Shown: piece after piece, positions 58,696-64,000 of the stretch | Position numbering within the stretch: the stretch's first letter is position 1 | Layout: each line of letters begins with the position of its first letter | DNA from: Haemophilus aegyptius | GTDB taxonomy: Bacteria; Pseudomonadota; Gammaproteobacteria; Enterobacterales; Pasteurellaceae | NCBI RefSeq assembly: GCF_900475885.1 | Contig: NZ_LS483429.1 | Span: 434,001 to 498,000, forward strand | DNA: 64,000 nucleotides | Direction: 5' to 3' | Program-made: the position numbers and the translations under genes | Notes under the pieces: model-generated | The model's input: only the letters and a program-made list of their open reading frames with translations | The model's database searches: none | Told to the model about the DNA's origin: nothing

Positions 58696-58756
58696 TTTAT
58701 TATCCTATATTTATTTTTTCTCAAAGAGAAAAGAAAATTATTGAAATGATTAAAAC

Positions 58757-58785
58757 AAAAAGGCTTAGAAAATCTAAGCCTTTTA
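58757..58785 (-). terminator. zapB terminator
   Basis: AAAAGGCTTAG pairs with CTAAGCCTTTT over 11 bp with a short loop, just downstream of zapB. Confidence 0.8.
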
Positions 58786-58791
58786 TTACAA

Positions 58792-59010
58792 TTAAACGTT
58801 ATCAAACTTACCAAGTAATGAACGAATATGCTCTTGCCAATTACGATGTTCGTTTTTCAGCTGTTCATTTTCAGTTTGTAAGTTTTCGATATTTCTTTGA
58901 GATTCTGCGTTTTTCTCTTTTAATTCTTCAACTTCTAATTGAAGTAATTGGATAGTTTCTACCGCTTGTTTAATTTTTTCTTCAAGCTGGTCTAAAATTT
59001 CTAAAGACAT
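58792..59010 (-). CDS. zapB: Cell division protein ZapB
   Basis: ZapB is a coiled-coil protein that stabilises the Z ring with ZapA. Its 72 residues (E. coli 81) are one continuous coiled coil, starting MSLEILDQLEEKIKQAVETI and rich in Leu, Glu, Lys and Asn, without a membrane segment. It is divergent from glpX, a pairing seen in gammaproteobacteria. Confidence 0.93.
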   Translation of the reverse strand: MSLEILDQLEEKIKQAVETIQLLQLEVEELKEKNAESQRNIENLQTENEQLKNEHRNWQEHIRSLLGKFDNV

Positions 59011-59171
59011 AATGATTTCCTTTTAAATATGGGTAAGTTTGGGGGTATTTTACCCAGTAAATTTACCTTTTTAAAGCATTGAATAAAAATTTATTATGCA
59101 AACGATTACTCAGTGATAGAATGATGCTATTTTTACCATAATCTTGAAAAATAAGCAGAAGGAGAATAATA

Positions 59172-60173
59172 ATGAATCGAGCATTAGCCATCGAATTTTC
59201 ACGAGTAACAGAAGCCGCCGCTCTAGCAGCTTACACGTGGCTTGGTCGAGGAGATAAAAATGCGGCAGACGATGCAGCGGTAAAAGCGATGCGTTATATG
59301 CTGAATTTGATTCATATGGACGCTGAAATCGTTATAGGAGAGGGCGAAATTGATGAAGCCCCAATGCTTTATGTTGGCGAAAAAGTCGGTTCTGGCTTAG
59401 GGGAATTAGTTTCTATCGCAGTAGATCCTATTGATGGTACACGTATGACCGCAATGGGGCAATCTAATGCTATTTCTGTCTTGGCTGCAGGTGGCAAAAA
59501 TACCTTTTTAAAAGCACCTGATATGTATATGGAAAAATTAGTGGTGGGTTCAAATGTAAAAGGCATCATTGATTTAAATTTACCACTGGAACAAAATCTT
59601 CGCCGCATCGCATCTAAGCTAGGAAAATCCCTTTCTGACCTTACCGTAATGGTATTAGCCAAACCACGTCACGATGCTGTAATTAAACAAATACATAACT
59701 TGGGCGCGAAAGTATTGGCAATTCCTGATGGCGATGTGGCAGGTTCTGTGCTTTGCTGCTTACCTGATGCTGAAGTCGATCTTCTTTATGGAATTGGTGG
59801 TGCGCCAGAAGGCGTGGCAGCTGCTGCAGCCATTCGAGCATTAGGTGGTGATATGCAAGCTCGTTTAATCCCACGCAATGAAGTAAAAGGCGACACCGAA
59901 GAAAATAAAAAAATTGCAGCTAATGAAATTCAGCGTTGTGCAGCACTGGGCGTAAAAGTGAATGAAGTGTTAAAACTTGAAGATCTCGTGCGTGATGACA
60001 ATCTTGTATTTACTGCAACAGGCATTACCAATGGCGATTTGCTTAAAGGTATCTCCCGCAAAGGCAATTTAGCCAGTACTGAAACCATTTTAATTCGAGG
60101 AAAATCCCGCACAATTCGTAAAATTCAATCTATTCATTATTTGGATGACCTTTATAAAATTTTGAATATTTAG
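59172..60173 (+). CDS. glpX: Fructose-1,6-bisphosphatase class II
   Basis: GlpX hydrolyses fructose-1,6-bisphosphate in gluconeogenesis, which is needed when growing on glycerol-3-phosphate. The 333 residues carry the lithium-sensitive phosphatase metal motifs: GEGEIDEAPMLYVGE, VSIAVDPIDGTRMTAMG and GGAPEGVAAAAAIRALGG. Length matches E. coli GlpX (336). A strong AGAAGGAGAA ribosome site precedes the ATG. Confidence 0.97.
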   Translation: MNRALAIEFSRVTEAAALAAYTWLGRGDKNAADDAAVKAMRYMLNLIHMDAEIVIGEGEIDEAPMLYVGEKVGSGLGELVSIAVDPIDGTRMTAMGQSNAISVLAAGGKNTFLKAPDMYMEKLVVGSNVKGIIDLNLPLEQNLRRIASKLGKSLSDLTVMVLAKPRHDAVIKQIHNLGAKVLAIPDGDVAGSVLCCLPDAEVDLLYGIGGAPEGVAAAAAIRALGGDMQARLIPRNEVKGDTEENKKIAANEIQRCAALGVKVNEVLKLEDLVRDDNLVFTATGITNGDLLKGISRKGNLASTETILIRGKSRTIRKIQSIHYLDDLYKILNI

Positions 60174-60201
60174 CTCAAGCAAACAACATTTCAATTAATT
60201 T

Positions 60202-60250
60202 AATCTGCTCTCCAAAAAATGGGACAAATTACAAATGGACAGAGCAGATT
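60202..60250 (+). terminator. glpX terminator
   Basis: AATCTGCTCT (60202-60211) pairs with AGAGCAGATT (60241-60250), with further partial pairing inside, followed by TTAAG. It separates glpX from hipB. Confidence 0.65.
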
Positions 60251-60372
60251 TTAAGTATCATTTTTGAATAATTCCTAAAATTTTTTTCCTAAAAAAATCA
60301 AAAAAGATATTCAAAAAAGCGAAAAACCATATATGATATAAAAATATTTTATTAAAAGAAAAAGTATCAAAT

Positions 60373-60681
60373 ATGAATAACCTTAGTGCACAATTAGAAA
60401 ATCAAATTGATGAATTAAAAAAGCTTCAGAAATCAGTCATTACCTATGAACAAGCGCAAAGACAACAACTTTACGCAGGGAAAATTACCGATCTCAAAGC
60501 ATTTGGAAAAATGCTCAATGATAAGCGTAAATCACTTGGTATTGAGCTTAGTATGCTAGAACTGCAAACTGGCGTGTCTATTTCTACCTTGAACCGATTA
60601 TTTCAAGATCCAAGCCAAGTGAGATTTACAACCGTGTTTCTTGTTGCTCAAACATTAGGGGTTTCACTATGCGCGATTTAG
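60373..60681 (+). CDS. hipB: HipB-type antitoxin/regulator of a HipBST system
   Basis: The 102 residues have an N-terminal coiled region (about 1-35, starting MNNLSAQLENQIDELKKLQK) and a C-terminal XRE helix-turn-helix (about 45-102; LGIELSMLELQTGVSISTLN is the turn and recognition helix). It should bind the operon promoter together with HipS and HipT. It overlaps hipS by 13 bases. It is AT-rich with no USS inside, as is the whole operon, which fits acquired DNA. Confidence 0.88.
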   Translation: MNNLSAQLENQIDELKKLQKSVITYEQAQRQQLYAGKITDLKAFGKMLNDKRKSLGIELSMLELQTGVSISTLNRLFQDPSQVRFTTVFLVAQTLGVSLCAI

Positions 60682-60989
60682 TCCGCTCGGGAAAAGTATT
60701 TCTCTACGGTGAATTTATTGGCTTACTTAGAGAAGATCATCGTGGTTTTCATTTTTCTTACAACCCCGATTATCAAGGAATACCGCTCTCTCTCAGCTTT
60801 CCTATTGAGCAAAGTCCTTTTCATTCTGACACCTTATTCCCTTATTTTGCATCGCTCGTCCCAGAAGGCTGGCTAAAACACAAATATGCACTTCATCAAC
60901 GAATTAATGAAAGCGATATGTTTCGCTTTTTACTTAATAACGGGGAAAATATGTTAGGCGCAGTGCAAATTCAGGAAGAAAAACAATGA
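60669..60989 (+). CDS. hipS: HipS antitoxin (HipA N-terminal domain homologue)
   Basis: The 106 residues match the N-subdomain 1 of classic HipA: VFLYGEFIGLLREDHRGFHF, then IPLSLSFPIEQSPF and LVPEGWLKHKYALHQRINES. Standing alone rather than fused to the kinase is the mark of tripartite HipBST systems, in which HipS neutralises HipT. The ATGA overlap (60986-60989) couples it to hipT. Confidence 0.88.
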   Translation: MRDLVRSGKVFLYGEFIGLLREDHRGFHFSYNPDYQGIPLSLSFPIEQSPFHSDTLFPYFASLVPEGWLKHKYALHQRINESDMFRFLLNNGENMLGAVQIQEEKQ

Positions 60990-62017
60990 ATTTTTGTCGT
61001 ATTTTATTAAAGCCATTGAAGAAAAATGAAGCACTTTCAGGTTACAGTGCTGAAGGTTTGCATTACCTTACAGGCAATAAACATTTTAATCCTGAATTAC
61101 CCTTTTCTCGCCAAGAATTTATTACAGTGAAACCCCAAAAACAGCAAGGAATGAGCATTTCAGGTTTTCAACCAAAATTACAGCTTATTATCAAAGATGG
61201 GCACTTTGACAGCGTAAATCAACAGGGAAATTATATTTTAAAGCCCTCTCCAGAAGAGTATCCTTTTTTAGCTGAAAATGAACACGCCACCATGCGCATT
61301 ATGAAAGAATTAGGGTTTGATGTGCCAGAAAATGGTTTAGTTTCTTTTGCTGGCGAACAAAATCATAAGGAATTTGCTTTTGTTATAAAGCGTTTTGATC
61401 GTGATGAACAGCAAAAACCAATGCACCAAGAACAACTTGATGGTGCAATGAATATTCGAGACAAGTACGGAAAAATAGGTGCAGATAATGAGCAATATGT
61501 GAGTTATGAACAAATTGCTAAGTTTATTTTGCAGCACACTGAAAATCATTTAGCTCAGCAACGAGAAATTTTTCGTCGAATTATTTACGCTTATTTATTA
61601 GGAAATAATGATCTTCACTTACGCAATTTTTCATTTATTTATCCCAAAAATAGTCATCCAAAACTTGCTCCAATTTATGATTTTGTGTCGGTGTCGCCCT
61701 ATCCTGAAATATTTAATTCAACACTACTTGCCTTGCCATTGTTAGCGCGAGAAGAAGGTAATGCCACACTAGCCAAAGGATTTAATACTCAATACGGTGA
61801 ATATATCGGTGATGATTTTGTCGAGTTTGGGGAAAATATTGGATTAAATAAAAATGTGATTATTCAAAAATTAATTCCTGAAATTACACAAGAAAAGGAA
61901 AAAGTAGAGCAGATTTATTCACAATCCTTTATGCCGCAGCCACATATTGATTGCGTGCTGAAAACTTATCGCAAGCGTTTAGCTTTGCTTAACCTATTAA
62001 ATGAACCTGAACTATAA
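60986..62017 (+). CDS. hipT: HipT serine/threonine kinase toxin
   Basis: HipT toxins arrest growth by phosphorylating an aminoacyl-tRNA synthetase; TrpS is the reported target in E. coli O127:H6. The 343 residues carry the Gly-rich loop GMSISGFQPKL, whose Ser57-Ile-Ser59 are the self-phosphorylation positions in known HipT, the catalytic segment LLGNNDLHLRNFSF with Asp209, and metal-binding Asp232 in APIYDFVSVS. The HipA N-terminal domain is absent here because it is the separate HipS protein. All key residues are present, so the toxin looks active. Confidence 0.9.
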   Translation: MNFCRILLKPLKKNEALSGYSAEGLHYLTGNKHFNPELPFSRQEFITVKPQKQQGMSISGFQPKLQLIIKDGHFDSVNQQGNYILKPSPEEYPFLAENEHATMRIMKELGFDVPENGLVSFAGEQNHKEFAFVIKRFDRDEQQKPMHQEQLDGAMNIRDKYGKIGADNEQYVSYEQIAKFILQHTENHLAQQREIFRRIIYAYLLGNNDLHLRNFSFIYPKNSHPKLAPIYDFVSVSPYPEIFNSTLLALPLLAREEGNATLAKGFNTQYGEYIGDDFVEFGENIGLNKNVIIQKLIPEITQEKEKVEQIYSQSFMPQPHIDCVLKTYRKRLALLNLLNEPEL

Positions 62018-62057
62018 AATCCAAAGGGAATTTTTACCGCACTTTTTCTCTCTAACA

Positions 62058-62089
62058 AAAAAATCGCACCTTTAACAGTGCGATTTTTT
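62058..62089. terminator. Bidirectional terminator between hipT and the ABC genes
   Basis: AAAAAATCGCAC (62058-62069) pairs with GTGCGATTTTTT (62078-62089). It lies between convergent genes with A and T runs on both sides. A USS is at about 62034-62043. Confidence 0.85.
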
Positions 62090-62100
62090 CTTATATTAAT

Positions 62101-63759
62101 TTAGGACATTCTGCCGTTTTCTATGCCAATTACCTGATCGCAAATTGCCATGGTAGATTGGCGGTGGCTGACGAGAATAATCAATTTTTCAGCTTTAACA
62201 TTGAGTAATGATTTCAAAATCATTGCTTCGTTTAAGCTATCCAAATTGCTAGTTGGCTCATCAAGCAAGATAATCGGGGCATTATGTAAGAATGCTCGTG
62301 CAATACCGATACGTTGTTTTTCTCCGTCAGAGAGATTGCCACCCAATTCCGTCATTTTTGTTTGATAGCCTTGTGGCAAACTCAAAATAAAATCATGAAT
62401 TGAGGCTTTCTTCGCGGCTTCCATAATTTCTTCTAAGGTTGCATCACGGCGCGCAAGGCGAATATTTTCCTCAATAGTTTCGTTGAAAATATAGGTTTGC
62501 TGAGTAATGTATGCCATATTGTCACGCAAGCTACGAGTGTTAATATTCTGTAAAGTTTCGCCGTTAATTTTAATGCTACCTGATTTAGGATCGTAAAAAC
62601 GCATCAGCAATTTCAACAAGGTACTTTTACCGCTGCCGCTTCTGCCGTGAATACCTAAAATTTCCCCTTTTTTCACAGATAAGCTGACATCCGATAAAAT
62701 TTGTTCTTCGCCGTAAGCGAAATTTAGGTTCTCCACATCAATGCGAGAAACCTCTTTTAAATCCACCGCACTTTCTACGTCTTTTAACTCTGGCTCTTCC
62801 GCTAATAAACTTAATACTCGTTCGCCAGAAGCCAAAGTTTGTAACAAGTTGCTTGAAAGGTTACTTAAGGCGATAACTGGCCCGTAGCTCGACATCAATA
62901 AAATCACGCCGATTAAAAAGGCAGCGAAATCAATTTTATCTAAGCTAAATAAAATTAAGCCAGTAAACAGCATAATAATGTTGAAAACAGATACTGCCAC
63001 TTCAGTATAAACACGGACTTTTGCTTCTTGGTCTTTAATACGCTCAAACGCCGTATCAATTTTTTGGCTGCGTTGTTGAATTTCATCTAACCGTTGTTTC
63101 GCATAACCGAAAAGCTGAATTTCTTTCATACCACGCACGCTATCGAGGAAGAAATCATTCATTTCGCCGACTAATTCACGATAACGTCTGCCATCTTCAC
63201 GTGCCAATTTGGTGGTAATAATCGGTAGGATTACGCCCACTGTTAAATACGCCGCCAATGCCACAAGCACAAACCAACCTGAAAGATGAGCAAAAACCAA
63301 CAATAAAATCGCAGAGGTAAAGAACGCGATCATAATTGGTGCGATGGTGTGCGCATAAAATACTTCGAGCAATTCGATATCGTTAGTCACCAAAGACACT
63401 AATTGCCCTGCTTGTTTATCTTGCAACTTCACAAAAGCCAAACGACGCAAAGAAGAAAACACTTTGTCACGCAATAATGCGAGTAATTTAAAAGCAATAT
63501 AATGCCCTGACATTTGCTCTAAATAACGCAATACGCCACGAGCCACCGCCAATACGATAAGTGCGGTCAAAATTCCAGAAAAACTTAAATGGGTGTCAAA
63601 GTTTAAGAGATTTACTAACCCCATCGCACCCAGCACCATAATAAAAATGGCAGCAAGGAAACCGAGCGTACCCATAGTAATGGTAAACGCCATAATGTGC
63701 GCCAGTGGTGTCACTAATTTCAACAAATGCCCCATTACAACAAAACCATTTTTACGCAT
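62101..63759 (-). CDS. ABC exporter half-transporter, CydC-like
   Basis: The 552 residues have six membrane segments (about 1-320) and a nucleotide-binding domain: Walker A GRSGSGKST, Q-loop YITQQTYIF, signature LSDGEKQRIGIARAF, Walker B IILLDEPTSNLD and switch His in LVSHRQST. It overlaps the partner gene by eight bases, so the two likely form a heterodimer. It resembles CydC-type thiol exporters, but in Rd KW20, as I recall, the true cydDC lie elsewhere, so the substrate is unknown. Confidence 0.88.
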   Translation of the reverse strand: MRKNGFVVMGHLLKLVTPLAHIMAFTITMGTLGFLAAIFIMVLGAMGLVNLLNFDTHLSFSGILTALIVLAVARGVLRYLEQMSGHYIAFKLLALLRDKVFSSLRRLAFVKLQDKQAGQLVSLVTNDIELLEVFYAHTIAPIMIAFFTSAILLLVFAHLSGWFVLVALAAYLTVGVILPIITTKLAREDGRRYRELVGEMNDFFLDSVRGMKEIQLFGYAKQRLDEIQQRSQKIDTAFERIKDQEAKVRVYTEVAVSVFNIIMLFTGLILFSLDKIDFAAFLIGVILLMSSYGPVIALSNLSSNLLQTLASGERVLSLLAEEPELKDVESAVDLKEVSRIDVENLNFAYGEEQILSDVSLSVKKGEILGIHGRSGSGKSTLLKLLMRFYDPKSGSIKINGETLQNINTRSLRDNMAYITQQTYIFNETIEENIRLARRDATLEEIMEAAKKASIHDFILSLPQGYQTKMTELGGNLSDGEKQRIGIARAFLHNAPIILLDEPTSNLDSLNEAMILKSLLNVKAEKLIILVSHRQSTMAICDQVIGIENGRMS

Positions 63760-64000
63760 TTGCCACCTCTCTAATTTGTTCTAAATCTTTTTGTTGTTGG
63801 AACATTTCAGCATACGCACCTTGTTTTGACATTAAAGTTTCGTGTGTGCCTTGCTCAATCAATTTGCCTTGGTCAAGTACGTTAATACAGTCGGCATTTA
63901 CCGCATTTGCCAAGCGGTGGGAAATCATCACAATGGTTTTTTGTTGTTTAAATTGTTGAATGAACTGCAAAATAATTTCTTCGCTTTCCACATCAATATT
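63752..64000 (-). CDS. ABC exporter half-transporter, partner of the CydC-like protein (5' end outside window)
   Basis: Only the last 82 codons are visible, with KTIVMISHRLANAVNADCIN (switch His of the nucleotide-binding domain), GKLIEQGTHETLMSKQGAYA (typical exporter tail) and a short coiled end. The gene continues past the right edge. Translation of the downstream gene starts inside its 3' end. Confidence 0.85.
   Translation of the reverse strand, partial: NIDVESEEIILQFIQQFKQQKTIVMISHRLANAVNADCINVLDQGKLIEQGTHETLMSKQGAYAEMFQQQKDLEQIREVANA

Noticed and set aside
62101-64000. cydDC naming for the ABC pair
   Set aside because: Similarity is to the general exporter fold; the true cydDC are thought to lie elsewhere in the genome, so no symbol is given.

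Overview
The window is chromosomal DNA of Haemophilus influenzae or a very close relative. The 9-mer AAGTGCGGT (the Haemophilus DNA uptake signal, USS) occurs dozens of times, often as inverted pairs after genes. The gene set includes the H. influenzae marker proteins lipoprotein e(P4), protein D, LppB/NlpD and a CCAA-repeat haemoglobin-haptoglobin receptor. Function calls rest on reading motifs by eye and on remembered family knowledge; no search was run.

Layout. 1-2667: rsmB (cut by the window edge), fmt and def, minus strand. 2832-8782: a complete rRNA operon on the minus strand (promoter, boxA, 16S, tRNA-Ile, tRNA-Ala, 23S, 5S, terminator). The 23S gene carries an intervening sequence in helix 25. 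8881-18098: mostly minus-strand housekeeping genes (trkH, a YigZ-family gene, tusA, htpX, ridA, mlaA, nusG, secE, clpX, clpP, tig). 18399-21606: the phase-variable TonB-dependent receptor gene, whose 23 CCAA repeats put it out of frame in this DNA. 21607-23320: a small accessory patch with an unrecognised AAA-type ATPase behind a palindromic operator, flanked by tails of two degraded genes. 23321-29841: mutS, nlpD, a small lipoprotein gene, a DedA-type gene, surE and truD. 29950-37839: rraB, slyD, tamA, tamB and gppA. 37959-46974: rluE, hel, glpQ, glpT and glpABC, the last four forming a divergent glycerol-3-phosphate uptake and oxidation locus with two perfect CRP sites. 47085-51322: ilvC and ilvY separated by two covarying inverted repeat elements, then an EamA-type transporter gene and glpE. 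51406-57320: tpiA, a GNAT gene, xerC, pepD, gpt, ftsB, ispD and ispF. 57321-57823: a non-coding stretch that looks like a CRP-driven structured RNA with its own terminator. 57824-64000: dtd, mioC, zapB, glpX, a tripartite hipBST toxin-antitoxin operon and a two-gene ABC exporter cut by the right edge.

How it works together. Protein D (GlpQ) releases glycerol-3-phosphate from host phosphodiesters, GlpT imports it, GlpABC oxidises it anaerobically, and TpiA and GlpX link it to glycolysis and gluconeogenesis. MlaA, TamA/TamB and NlpD serve the envelope. ClpXP with trigger factor, and NusG/SecE, are standard proteostasis and transcription/export clusters.

Most worth following up: the covarying repeat pair at 48741-49173, the candidate CRP-controlled RNA at 57379-57679, the ATPase patch, the OFF-phase receptor, the USS inside the 23S intervening sequence, the frameshifted gppA tail, and the gene order on either side of the rRNA operon.
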